Shown: piece by piece, positions 1 to 9,394 of the stretch
Position numbering within the stretch: position 1 is the first letter of the stretch
Layout: each line of letters begins with the position of its first letter
NCBI GenBank assembly: GCA_017428925.1
Contig: JAFRPY010000035.1
Span: 1-64,000, forward strand
Direction: 5' to 3'
From: Prevotella sp.
GTDB taxonomy: Bacteria; Bacteroidota; Bacteroidia; Bacteroidales; Bacteroidaceae
Length of the DNA stretch: 64,000 nucleotides
Translations under genes and position numbers: made by a program
Notes under the pieces: model-generated
Databases searched by the model: none
Told to the model about the DNA's origin: nothing
The model's input: the letters and a program-made list of their open reading frames with translations, nothing else

Positions 1-198
1 ATATACCTATATAGTTATATATTTCTTCTTCCACCCCCAAAAGCTAAAAGATAAGAAATTAAGAATATAAGAAACTAAGAAGCTCATCCTATACCCACCT
101 CTGATTGTTAATAAACCATAACAATTCGCGTGTGCTTTTACACTTTATCGGCTTCCGTGCGTCAAAACAGCAAATCGATTTACTATAATTATTACTAA

Positions 199-1443
<1,245 letters not shown>

Positions 1444-1457
1444 AAAGTAGACCACAA

Positions 1458-1508
1458 CCCTACAGACCTTCCAGACCCACCCCCGCCCTCCCTATAGGGA
1501 GGGCGGGG
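1458..1508 (-). repeat. GC-rich hairpin/G-run repeat, copy A
   Basis: Positions 1481-1508 form a perfect 28-bp palindrome (14-bp arms, centre CCCTA/TAGGG). On the minus strand it continues with the G-run tail and GGGTCTG motif of the repeat family also seen at 1599, 23918, 24067, 25485 and 26377. It lies 3' of the esterase gene and 3' of the converging minus-strand gene, so it may also act as a two-way transcription terminator. Confidence 0.8.
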
Positions 1509-1598
1509 ATAGCTTTAAAAACATAGTACTCCCTGCCATTTAGGTGGGGAGTATTATTATGTATTAAAGGATAGGATGTAGAGGCTAGTTAGAATCTA

Positions 1599-1647
1599 CT
1601 CCCCGCCCTATAGGGAGGGGCAGGGGGAGGGTCTGAAGGGTCTGAGG
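1599..1647 (+). repeat. GC-rich hairpin/G-run repeat, copy B
   Basis: A CCCTATAGGG core with flanking C- and G-runs, then four G-runs (1613-1631) with one- or two-base loops, then GGGTCTGAAGGGTCTG. It is the same family as copy A in opposite orientation, so the two form an inverted pair about 190 bp long. Between them (1529-1556) a weaker palindrome, ACTCCC...GGGAGT, is also visible. Confidence 0.8.
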
Positions 1648-1663
1648 TTCTGTTTGGAGATGG

Positions 1664-2896
1664 TTATTTCTCTAAGTTGGCGTAGCCAACAAGTCGATCA
1701 GTACGCTCGCCAATGCCACGATAATAGACAAGGGCCTGATAGGAATTCTGTGTCTGATAGAAATTGCCTTCGGAGGACAGGGGAGTGAGGGCGCCGGCGG
1801 CATCCATCAGCAGGTATTGGTAGTTGTAGTAGCCTTGCTTGAGCGGGACGACGGCCTCGTAGAGCTGTCGCTCGTAGTCGTACTCCATCTTGTAGAGCGG
1901 CAGGAAGCGGTCGCAGGTCCATACGCCGTTCAGGTAGATGTCGCCGGAAGCGGGCTGCGGGCACTTCAGCTGGAAGTGGACGAGGGCGTAGTCGCAGGTG
2001 TTGTCGATTTCGATGTTGTCGCTGTTGCGGATGAGGAAAGCGCCGTCGGCATCTTCGTCGTAGATATAGTTCAGGCGAGGCTCGCTGAGGAAGGGATAGA
2101 CGTGGTAGGAGCTGCCGTCCCATGAGATGTTGTCGATGCCCATTGTGGGGTGGGAGAGGTCGAGCATCTCGAACTTGCGGTACTCGTTGCCGGCGCTGAA
2201 GATGTAGTCGCGGCAATGGTGCCAGCGAAGGCCGTCGCTCATGGTGAACTGCGGGCGGGCATTGATGCGGGCATTGTCCCAACGCTGGTTTTGCATCACG
2301 ACGGTCTTGATTTGTTCGGTGGGATTGGTGACGGTGAGTGAGCCGTAGGACACTTCCATCTGGATTTGCTGATGGCGGCTGTTGATGTCGATGTCAGTAT
2401 TGGTAGTGGAGGTGATGCTGACGCCCATGAGCGGCTCAACGATCATGAAGCAGGCGGTGAGCACGGGCTGCTCGTCGTTGTTCTCGTCGATGACTGTGAG
2501 CCGGTAGTTGCCGCTCATCTTCAGGCTGCAATGCTCGTTGGGTATCTGTAACTGGTAGTGGGTGTATAGCTGTATGGTGTTGATGGACTCGACGTAGTCG
2601 TCGATGGTGTTGCCCTCGGCAAATCCCTGCAGGTACTCGCTGGTGAAGATGTCTTCTGAGGGCGTCCAGTCGGCCTCGCAATGTTCGATGCGGTAGGTGT
2701 AGCGAGTGTATTCGTGGGTGAGGTCGTCGAAGGCAATGGTAATTGTACCGCCGAGGTTGGTGATGGGCATCGACATCCAGCGGTCGTCGGCCGTCACCTG
2801 CAGGGAGGCAATCCTGGGACTCAGGATTTCGTGGCGCTGCGCCTGGCCGTGGGCGATGGCGAAGACGATGGCGAGTAGGGTGAGCAGCCTTTTCAT
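1664..2896 (-). CDS. DUF5103 / type IX secretion system plug-type protein
   Basis: A 410-residue exported protein with a signal peptide (residues 1-19, cut after AQA). It matches the conserved Bacteroidota family DUF5103, renamed 'type IX secretion system plug protein' because a member plugs the SprA translocon. Family features I recognise: an N-terminal beta-rich domain beginning after 'RIASLQV', the YTYRIEHCEADW block near 70-80, and a C-terminal Ig-like half ending in the 'YYRGIGERTDRLVGY' block. There are no catalytic motifs. It starts 10 bases after the stop of the upstream gene and is probably cotranscribed with it. Its presence suggests the organism has a T9SS, supported by the CHU_C and PorT-like genes at 37.6-40.3 kb. 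The family call rests on memory of the family pattern, without an alignment. Confidence 0.8.
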   Translation of the reverse strand: MKRLLTLLAIVFAIAHGQAQRHEILSPRIASLQVTADDRWMSMPITNLGGTITIAFDDLTHEYTRYTYRIEHCEADWTPSEDIFTSEYLQGFAEGNTIDDYVESINTIQLYTHYQLQIPNEHCSLKMSGNYRLTVIDENNDEQPVLTACFMIVEPLMGVSITSTTNTDIDINSRHQQIQMEVSYGSLTVTNPTEQIKTVVMQNQRWDNARINARPQFTMSDGLRWHHCRDYIFSAGNEYRKFEMLDLSHPTMGIDNISWDGSSYHVYPFLSEPRLNYIYDEDADGAFLIRNSDNIEIDNTCDYALVHFQLKCPQPASGDIYLNGVWTCDRFLPLYKMEYDYERQLYEAVVPLKQGYYNYQYLLMDAAGALTPLSSEGNFYQTQNSYQALVYYRGIGERTDRLVGYANLEK

Positions 2897-2906
2897 GGGC
2901 GTGTTG

Positions 2907-3347
2907 TCACTTTTTCATCAACTCGTTGAAAAAGTCGTCGAGTTCCTTGTCGAGGCCTTCCATAAGGTCGCCGCTGACGATGATGGTGTCGTCGTCGGCA
3001 AGGTAGAGTTCGCCCATGTGCTCGCGGTCGTCGTTCTCAAGCACGAGGCTGTAAGGCTTGAGGATGCCGAAATCGTCGATAATCTTGTGGTGGCGCTTGA
3101 ACTGGTTGCGCAGGATAAGCAACACCTGGTCGTAGAAGTCTTCGTCCTTGTTGTCTATCCACTGTTCAACGACACACCGCGTGATTTCGGCCTCGTCGTC
3201 GTCGAATGCCAGCATCTCGCCGCTGTCCTGGAAAACGCGGATGTGAATGTCGGTGAGCATCGACGCTTCGTCGCTCTTGGGGAATTTCTGGGCTATTTTC
3301 TTGACGAAACGCTCAATCTGCTGTTGTGTTTGTTCGGTTGCTTTCAT
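2907..3347 (-). CDS. Conserved hypothetical protein, 146 aa, soluble
   Basis: A small, acidic, probably cytoplasmic protein. There is no signal peptide or membrane segment. Residues 1-20 form an amphipathic helix rich in Gln/Lys, the centre (about 45-100) mixes helix and strand with 'CVVEQWIDNKDEDFYDQ', and the C-terminus ends in a Asp/Glu/Lys helix. I recognise the general look of a Bacteroidales core hypothetical but no named domain. It is the first gene of a two-gene operon with the T9SS-plug gene (10-base gap) and has a textbook promoter at 3365-3396 with a short leader. The function is unknown. Confidence 0.8.
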   Translation of the reverse strand: MKATEQTQQQIERFVKKIAQKFPKSDEASMLTDIHIRVFQDSGEMLAFDDDEAEITRCVVEQWIDNKDEDFYDQVLLILRNQFKRHHKIIDDFGILKPYSLVLENDDREHMGELYLADDDTIIVSGDLMEGLDKELDDFFNELMKK

Positions 3348-3364
3348 GCTTGTAAATTTTTGTG

Positions 3365-3396
3365 CAAATATAGACTAATTCCGCTGAACCTCCAAA
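3365..3396 (-). promoter_or_regulatory. Bacteroidota-type promoter for the 2907-3347 gene
   Basis: Read on the minus strand: TTTG (3396-3393), 20 bases, TATATTTG (3372-3365). This matches the sigma-70 consensus of Bacteroidota (TTTG, about 20, TAnnTTTG) and ends 17 bases before the start codon. Confidence 0.75.
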
Positions 3397-3476
3397 TAAA
3401 TCACAGGTTTTTTGCTTCTTTGCAAACGTTAACGTAAAACAAAAGTTAACAAGAATGGAATTTCTTTGAATTTTTA

Positions 3477-3507
3477 TTTGCAGTTATAAATATTAATTGT
3501 ATCTTTG
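3477..3507 (+). promoter_or_regulatory. Promoter of the rseC-rnf operon
   Basis: TTTG (3477-3480), 19 bases, TATCTTTG (3500-3507), a full match to the Bacteroidota consensus. The leader to the rseC-like start at 3562 is about 45-50 bases and contains the small inverted repeat GCTTT/AAAGC (about 3522-3535). Confidence 0.78.
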
Positions 3508-3561
3508 CAATTGCAAACTCTGCTTTGCAAAAAGCATACGGAGTGAGCGATATACAATCAC

Positions 3562-3975
3562 ATGAGCAACAAGATATCGCATAGCGGCATTGTAGATTCC
3601 ATCGAGGACGACTGCCTGCATGTTCGTATACTACAGGCTTCGGCCTGTGCCAGCTGCAAGGCTGCGGGACATTGTAACGCAGCTGAACAAAAGGAGAAGA
3701 TTGTAGACGTCTATGGCATTGCTGATGCGAAGACCTACAAGGTGGGTCAGCCGGTGAATGTTGTGGCAACGACGGGTACGGGCATGAAGGCCGTGATGCT
3801 GGCTTTCGTCATTCCGTTTGTGATTCTCATAGCGGTGCTCTTTGCCGGAAGCCTGCTGACCGACGACGAGGCGCTGCTGGCGATGGTGAGCATAGTCTGC
3901 CTGGTTCCCTATTACCTTATATTATATTGGTGTCGCGACAAGTTGCAACAGAAGTTTACCTTCTACGTAGAATGA
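3562..3975 (+). CDS. rseC: RseC/MucC-family membrane protein
   Basis: A 137-residue inner-membrane protein of the SoxR-reducing/RseC family. The N-terminal soluble part carries the family cysteine motif (Cys29, Cys32, Cys38 in CASCKAAGHC). Two hydrophobic segments follow at about 76-98 and 103-123, with a short polar tail. In Bacteroidales this gene is the usual first gene of the rnf cluster, and here it precedes rnfB by 35 bases. The family is linked to assembling or feeding electrons to the Rnf/SoxR-reducing complex; the exact role is not settled. It is the first gene after the consensus promoter at 3477-3507. Confidence 0.88.
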   Translation: MSNKISHSGIVDSIEDDCLHVRILQASACASCKAAGHCNAAEQKEKIVDVYGIADAKTYKVGQPVNVVATTGTGMKAVMLAFVIPFVILIAVLFAGSLLTDDEALLAMVSIVCLVPYYLILYWCRDKLQQKFTFYVE

Positions 3976-4010
3976 AATTTTCAAACAACTAAAACAAATA
4001 AAAAAACATT

Positions 4011-4898
4011 ATGAGCTTTATTTTATCAGCAGTGATCGTGCTTGGATGTATCGCGCTCGTGGCAGCGGTGATACTCTACGTATGTAGCAAGAAGTTCGCT
4101 GTAAAGGAAGATCCCCGAATTGCTCAGGTGACGGAGGTACTGCCGGGTGCCAACTGCGGCGGCTGCGGATTCCCGGGCTGTTCTGGTATGGCCGACGCAT
4201 TGGTTAAAGGAGCCGATGCAGGGTCGCTCGAGGGACTCAACTGTCCGGTGGGCGGTGCTGAAGTGATGGGCAAGGTGGCCGATCTTCTGGGTATGGCTAT
4301 CGCGAACAGCGACCCGATGGTGGCCGTGGTTCGCTGTAACGGTACCTGCGAGATGCGTCCGCGCATTGCTTGCTACGACGGACTGAAAAACTGTACGGCG
4401 ATGAATGCCTGCGGTGCCGGGGAGACGGGTTGCGGATTCGGATGCCTGGGGTGTGGCGACTGTGTGGAAGCCTGTCAGTTTGATGCCATCCACATCAACG
4501 ACGAGACGGGGCTGCCCGAGGTTGACGACGAGAAATGTACGGCCTGCGGTGCCTGTACGAAGGCTTGTCCGCGCCACATCATCGAACTGCGGAAGAAAGG
4601 TCCGAAGAATCGCCGCGTCTACGTCAGCTGCGTGAACAAGGACAAGGGTGCCGCCGCCATGAAGGCATGCAAGTCAGCTTGTATCGGATGCGGCAAGTGC
4701 CAGAAGGAGTGCAAGTTTGAAGCCATCACCGTAGAGAACAACCTGTGCTACATTGACTTTACAAAGTGCCGGCTGTGTAAGAAATGTGTGGAAGCGTGCC
4801 CGACGAAGGCCATCCATGCCGTTAACTTCCCGGCCCCGAAACCGAAGCCTGTAGTCGTAGAAGAAACCCTTAAAGAAGGAAAGGAGGCCCAAGCATGA
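4011..4898 (+). CDS. rnfB: Rnf complex subunit B, iron-sulfur protein
   Basis: A 295-residue subunit of the ion-translocating ferredoxin:NAD+ oxidoreductase. Residues 1-25 are a membrane anchor. The RnfB-type four-cysteine [4Fe-4S] domain follows, with Cys49, Cys52 and Cys57 in ANCGGCGFPGC and a further Cys near 78. The C-terminal half has several ferredoxin-type CxxCxxCxxxC motifs (for example CTACGACTKACP and CRLCKKCVEACP). RnfB takes electrons from reduced ferredoxin on the cytoplasmic side and passes them to RnfC. Its last four bases overlap the rnfC start (ATGA), which indicates translational coupling. The length and the Lys/Pro-rich tail fit Bacteroidales RnfB. Confidence 0.96.
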   Translation: MSFILSAVIVLGCIALVAAVILYVCSKKFAVKEDPRIAQVTEVLPGANCGGCGFPGCSGMADALVKGADAGSLEGLNCPVGGAEVMGKVADLLGMAIANSDPMVAVVRCNGTCEMRPRIACYDGLKNCTAMNACGAGETGCGFGCLGCGDCVEACQFDAIHINDETGLPEVDDEKCTACGACTKACPRHIIELRKKGPKNRRVYVSCVNKDKGAAAMKACKSACIGCGKCQKECKFEAITVENNLCYIDFTKCRLCKKCVEACPTKAIHAVNFPAPKPKPVVVEETLKEGKEAQA

Positions 4899-6259
4899 AA
4901 CTGAGAACATTCCGCATTGGTGGCGTTCATCCAGACGAGAACAAGCTCACCAACGATAAAGTGACCGTGGCAGCCGAACTGCCAAAGCAGGCCATCTTCC
5001 CATTGTCGCAGCATATTGGAGCACCCGCAAAGCCCGTTGTGGCCAAGGGTGACAAGGTAAAGGTAGGCACGCTGCTGGCCGAAGCCGGCGGTTTCGTTTC
5101 GGCACCCATCTATTCATCGGTGTCGGGAACTGTGCTGAAAATCGACTCGGCCATCGACGCCACCGGCTATCGCAAGCCCGTCATTATCATCAAGGTGGAG
5201 GGCGACGAGTGGGAGGAAACCATCGACCGCTCGGACAAACTGGAGAAGGTGGAAGACCATCCGGAACTGACGCCCGAGGAAATCGTGGAGCGCGTAAAGC
5301 GTGCCGGCGTGACGGGAATGGGCGGTGCCGGATTCCCGACGTTCATCAAACTCTGCCCGCCGCCAACGGCCAAGGCCGAGTGTGTGATTATCAACGCCGT
5401 GGAGTGTGAGCCTTACATCACGGCCGACTTCCGACTGATGATGGAAAAGAGCGACGAAATTCTCGTAGGGCTGGAGCTGCTGATGATTGCCGCAAAGGTT
5501 ACCACAGGCTACATCGGCATCGAGGACAACAAGCCGGCAGCCATCGAATTGCTGACGAAGAAATGTGCCGAGAAATTCGGCGGCTCGAAGTTCAGCGTGG
5601 AAGTGGTGCCGCTGGCAAAGAAATATCCGCAGGGCGGTGAGAAACAGCTCGTTGATGCCGTCATCAGGCGTCAGGTTCCTGCACCTCCAGCCATCCCCGT
5701 AAACGTTGGAGCGATTGTTCAGAATGTGGGTACTGCCTATGCTGTGTATGAGGCAGTTATGAAGAACAAGCCATTGTTCGAACGCTACACCACCGTGACG
5801 GGCAAGCAACTGAAGAATCCCGGCAACTTCCTCGTCCGCATGGGAACGCCGATGAGTCAGCTGATTAATGCCTGTGGTGGACTTCCCGAGGGCGACAACA
5901 AGATTCTGGCCGGCGGTCCGATGATGGGCAAGGCGCTCACTTCGACGGAAGTTCCCATCTGCAAGGGAACGAACTCGGTAACCGTTCTTACCGACGACGA
6001 TGCCCGCCGAAAGGAACCCGACCCTTGCATCCGCTGCGCCAAGTGCGTAGGTGCCTGTCCGATGGGACTTGAGCCTTATCTGCTGGCCACTTGCTCGGCC
6101 AAGAAGATGTGGGATAAAGTGGAGCAGGAGGACATCACGTCGTGTATTGAGTGTGGTTCGTGCCAGTTCACTTGTCCCGCCCACCGTCCGCTGCTCGACA
6201 ACATCCGTCTGGGCAAGACGACGGTGATGGGTATCATCCGTGCACGCAACGCGAAATAG
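4895..6259 (+). CDS. rnfC: Rnf complex subunit C, NADH/FMN and iron-sulfur subunit
   Basis: A 454-residue peripheral cytoplasmic subunit that carries FMN and two [4Fe-4S] clusters and reduces NAD+. The Gly-rich nucleotide/flavin region 'GMGGAGFPT' is near residues 145-155, followed by 'NAVECEPYITAD'. The cluster ligands are Cys378, 381, 384 and 388 and then Cys417, 420, 423 and 427. The N-terminus contains the barrel-sandwich block seen in the family (about 40-95). It overlaps rnfB by four bases and is followed by rnfD after 42 bases. Confidence 0.96.
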   Translation: MKLRTFRIGGVHPDENKLTNDKVTVAAELPKQAIFPLSQHIGAPAKPVVAKGDKVKVGTLLAEAGGFVSAPIYSSVSGTVLKIDSAIDATGYRKPVIIIKVEGDEWEETIDRSDKLEKVEDHPELTPEEIVERVKRAGVTGMGGAGFPTFIKLCPPPTAKAECVIINAVECEPYITADFRLMMEKSDEILVGLELLMIAAKVTTGYIGIEDNKPAAIELLTKKCAEKFGGSKFSVEVVPLAKKYPQGGEKQLVDAVIRRQVPAPPAIPVNVGAIVQNVGTAYAVYEAVMKNKPLFERYTTVTGKQLKNPGNFLVRMGTPMSQLINACGGLPEGDNKILAGGPMMGKALTSTEVPICKGTNSVTVLTDDDARRKEPDPCIRCAKCVGACPMGLEPYLLATCSAKKMWDKVEQEDITSCIECGSCQFTCPAHRPLLDNIRLGKTTVMGIIRARNAK

Positions 6260-6301
6260 AATTAAGAATCAACAGTAAAGAATAAAGTATCAGATACAAC
6301 A

Positions 6302-7309
6302 ATGGGAAATCTAATTGTTTCATTGTCACCGCATGCACACGGCACCGACAGCGTTGAGAAGAACATGTATGGCGTGATTATCGCCCTGATTCCGGCGCTC
6401 GTGGTCTCGCTCGTATACTTCGGGCTGGGATCAGCCATCGTGCTTGCCACAAGTGTGCTGGCCTGCGTCTTCTTCGAGTGGGTCATCACGAAGTTTATCC
6501 TGAAGCGCGATAAACTGACCATCTGCGACGGCTCGGCCATTCTCACGGGACTGCTGCTGGGATTCAACCTGCCGTCTAACCTCCCCATCTGGATTATCAT
6601 CATCGGTGCGTTGGTGGCCATCGGCATTGGAAAGATGACCTTTGGCGGACTGGGCAACAACCCCTTTAACCCCGCGCTGGTGGGACGCTGCTTCCTGTTG
6701 GTCAGCTTCCCCGCCCAAATGACCACTTGGCCTCTGGCAGGACAGCTGGGACTCAGCGGATATATCGACGCACAGACGGGTGCAACGCCGCTGGCCATCA
6801 TGAAAGAGGCCATCAAGACCGGTAACGCATCGGTTCTCGACCAACTGCCCGACGCTACGCAAATGCTGCTGGGAACCAATCCCACGTTGGGACTGGGCAC
6901 CGTTGGTGAGGTCTGCGCCCTGGCATTGCTCCTGGGACTCGTTTATATGCTCTGGAAGAAAATCATCACATGGCACATTCCCGTGAGCATCATCGCCACG
7001 GTGTTTGTCATCAGCGGACTAATGCATCTGGCCAACAGTGCCTATGCCGACCCCTTTAGCGAGATTTTCTCCGGCGGACTTATGCTGGGAGCCATCTTCA
7101 TGGCCACCGACTACGTGACGTCGCCCATGACAGCCAAGGGACAGCTCATCTATGGTGTAGCCATCGGCGCGCTCACCATCATTATCCGTAACTGGGGCAG
7201 CTATCCCGAGGGTATGTCGTTTGCCATCCTCATCATGAATGGCTTCACACCACTCATCAACAACTACATCAAGCCGACACGATTTGGTGAAGTGCCTGAA
7301 AAGAAATAA
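6302..7309 (+). CDS. rnfD: Rnf complex subunit D, covalent-FMN membrane subunit
   Basis: A 335-residue integral membrane protein of the NqrB/RnfD family with about nine hydrophobic segments. The flavin-attachment motif TGATPL is at residues 159-164, making Thr162 the expected covalent FMN acceptor. The conserved 'MATDYVTSPMTAKGQ' block is present near 265-280. In the complex, RnfD and RnfG pass electrons coupled to Na+ or H+ movement. It ends 12 bases before rnfG. Confidence 0.96.
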   Translation: MGNLIVSLSPHAHGTDSVEKNMYGVIIALIPALVVSLVYFGLGSAIVLATSVLACVFFEWVITKFILKRDKLTICDGSAILTGLLLGFNLPSNLPIWIIIIGALVAIGIGKMTFGGLGNNPFNPALVGRCFLLVSFPAQMTTWPLAGQLGLSGYIDAQTGATPLAIMKEAIKTGNASVLDQLPDATQMLLGTNPTLGLGTVGEVCALALLLGLVYMLWKKIITWHIPVSIIATVFVISGLMHLANSAYADPFSEIFSGGLMLGAIFMATDYVTSPMTAKGQLIYGVAIGALTIIIRNWGSYPEGMSFAILIMNGFTPLINNYIKPTRFGEVPEKK

Positions 7310-7321
7310 GGAGGACAGAAT

Positions 7322-7942
7322 ATGGAAAAACTGAAATCATCAATTACAAATATGGCGCTCGTGCTCACGGGGGTTGCCGTCATTACCGGCGGAATACTCG
7401 CTTACGTGAACGATGTGACGAGCGGTCCCATCGCCCAGCAGAAAGAGAAGGCGCTTGCCGACGGCATCAAGGCCGTGATGGGTGGTGGCGATTTAAATGT
7501 GTCGAAGACGGATACTGTGAGGCAGAACGATGCCAGCGGCAAGGAAATCACCTTCATCATCTATCAGACGCAAGACAAGCAGAAGAAAGACCTTGGGGCT
7601 GCCGTGGAGAGCACCACGCAGGGATTCGGCGGCAACCTGAAGATTCTCGTTGGCTTCGACCCTGAGGGCAACGTCCTCGGCTACACGCTGCTTGAACATG
7701 CTGAGACTCCGGGACTTGGTGCCAAGGCCGACAAGTGGTTCCAGAAAGGTGCCAAGGGCGACATCATCGGAAAGAACCCGAAAGAGGAATTCGTCGTGAC
7801 AAAAGACGGAGGGCAGGTGGATGCCATTACGGCCTCGACCATCACGAGCCGCGCCTTTCTGCTGGCTGTCAACAACGCTTACAAGGCCTATAAGGCAACG
7901 CCCGTAGACGGACTTTCGGGGGCCACGCAGCAGAACAAATAG
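7322..7942 (+). CDS. rnfG: Rnf complex subunit G, periplasmic covalent-FMN subunit
   Basis: A 206-residue protein with one N-terminal membrane helix (about 9-29) and a periplasmic FMN-binding domain. 'GYTLLEHAETPGLG' is the family block near 120-133. The flavin-attachment region reads DAITASTIT (Asp167-Thr175), where many homologues have a Gly-Ala-Thr core, so Thr173 is the likely acceptor. It sits between rnfD (12-base gap) and rnfE (53-base gap). The departure from the usual GAT motif may be ordinary for Bacteroidales. Confidence 0.94.
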   Translation: MEKLKSSITNMALVLTGVAVITGGILAYVNDVTSGPIAQQKEKALADGIKAVMGGGDLNVSKTDTVRQNDASGKEITFIIYQTQDKQKKDLGAAVESTTQGFGGNLKILVGFDPEGNVLGYTLLEHAETPGLGAKADKWFQKGAKGDIIGKNPKEEFVVTKDGGQVDAITASTITSRAFLLAVNNAYKAYKATPVDGLSGATQQNK

Positions 7943-7995
7943 TTCCTGGGAGAGTTTTCAATCATCAAACAATCGTCAAAGATTAAAAACAGAAT

Positions 7996-8577
7996 ATGAG
8001 TTACATTCAGATTATAAAAAACGGCATCATCAAGGAGAACCCCACCTTCGTGCTGATGCTCGGCATGTGTCCCACGCTGGCCACCACTACAAGTGCCATC
8101 AACGGCCTCTCGATGGGACTCGCCACCATGTTCGTGCTCATCTGCGCCAATGTGGTTATCTCGCTCATCAAGAACCTTACCCCCGATATGGTGCGCATTC
8201 CCGTTTTCATCGTGGTCATCGCATCATTCGTAACACTACTGCAGATGATGATGCAGGCCTATTTGCCCGACATTTATGCATCGCTGGGACTCTTCATTCC
8301 GCTCATTGTGGTCAACTGTGTGATTCTCGGACGTGCTGAGGGATTCGCCTCGAAGAACGGTCCCGTGGCCTCGCTCATGGACGGCATAGGTATCGGTCTT
8401 GGTTTCACGCTCGGCCTGACGCTGCTCGGCATCTGCCGCGAATTTCTTGGTAACGGCAGCATCTTCGGCGTCACCCTGCTGCCCGAGACCTACAATATGC
8501 TGATGTTCGTACTGCCTCCGGGCGCATTCATCACCCTCGGATTCCTCGTGGCCATCATCAACAAAATCAGAGGATAA
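7996..8577 (+). CDS. rnfE: Rnf complex subunit E, integral membrane
   Basis: A 193-residue, almost wholly hydrophobic protein of the NqrD/RnfE family with about six membrane helices. The start 'KNGIIKENPTFVLMLGMCPTLA' region and the 'LGRAEGFASKNG' loop near 113-125 are characteristic. The paired Cys near residues 25 and 106 match the membrane [2Fe-2S] cluster shared with RnfA. It has the same inverted fold as its neighbour RnfA. Confidence 0.95.
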   Translation: MSYIQIIKNGIIKENPTFVLMLGMCPTLATTTSAINGLSMGLATMFVLICANVVISLIKNLTPDMVRIPVFIVVIASFVTLLQMMMQAYLPDIYASLGLFIPLIVVNCVILGRAEGFASKNGPVASLMDGIGIGLGFTLGLTLLGICREFLGNGSIFGVTLLPETYNMLMFVLPPGAFITLGFLVAIINKIRG

Positions 8578-8609
8578 GTTTTATTGCGTAACCATTTAAC
8601 AGAAATTAT

Positions 8610-9212
8610 ATGGAATACATATTGATATTTATATCGGCGATATTCGTCAACAACATCATCCTCTCGCAGTTCCTTGGAATATGCCCGTTCCTCGGCGTTT
8701 CGCAGAAGATTGACACGTCGCTGGGCATGTCGGCTGCTGTGGCTTTTGTGATGACTTTGGCCACCATCGTTACCTGGCTCATACAGAAGTTTGTGCTCGA
8801 TGCCTTCGGGCTTCAGTACTTGCAGACCATCGTGTTCATTCTCGTCATTGCCGCCCTGGTACAGATGGTCGAGATTGTGCTGAAAAAGGTGTCGCCGGCG
8901 CTCTATCAGGCCCTGGGAATCTTCCTGCCGCTGATTACCACCAACTGTGCCGTACTTGGCGTAGCCATTCTTGTCATTCAGAAGGACTTCTCGCTCTTGC
9001 AGAGTGTCGTCTATGCCTTTTCAACGGCCATTGGTTTCGGCATCGCACTCGTCGTCTTTGCCGGAATCCGCGAACAGCTTCAACTGGTGAACATCCCCAA
9101 GGGGATGCAGGGCGTTGCCATCGTGCTCGTTACGGCTGGACTGCTCTCGCTTGCCTTCATGGGCTTCTCGGGAGTCGACGGCGGTCTGAAGGTGCTTTTT
9201 GGCTTAGGATAA
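8610..9212 (+). CDS. rnfA: Rnf complex subunit A, integral membrane
   Basis: A 200-residue, six-helix membrane protein of the NqrE/RnfA family, last in the rnf operon. Family blocks seen: 'NNIILSQFLGICPFLG' near 13-28 and 'LPLITTNCAVLGVA' near 105-118, which carry the Cys residues for the intramembrane cluster. It follows rnfE after 32 bases. The 182 bases after it hold no clear strong terminator, only a T-run near 9285. Confidence 0.95.
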   Translation: MEYILIFISAIFVNNIILSQFLGICPFLGVSQKIDTSLGMSAAVAFVMTLATIVTWLIQKFVLDAFGLQYLQTIVFILVIAALVQMVEIVLKKVSPALYQALGIFLPLITTNCAVLGVAILVIQKDFSLLQSVVYAFSTAIGFGIALVVFAGIREQLQLVNIPKGMQGVAIVLVTAGLLSLAFMGFSGVDGGLKVLFGLG

Positions 9213-9341
9213 GTTTCCTTTTACAGCCACCATACTACGCAGGTTGTGCTGGGCGTATCATCGTCTGCACAATCTGTGTTCATTTTTTTTGAATCGTTAT
9301 CGCGAATCAAACGGTCACAAAGCAATTAATTCACGATTTAT

Positions 9342-9372
9342 TTTGCTGTTTCGGCAATTTATAGTACCTTTG
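9342..9372 (+). promoter_or_regulatory. Promoter of the nucleoside transporter gene
   Basis: TTTG (9342-9345), 19 bases, TACCTTTG (9365-9372), 22 bases before the start at 9395. A full consensus match. Confidence 0.75.
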
Positions 9373-9394
9373 TCCCAAATAAAACTTTGTCGTT

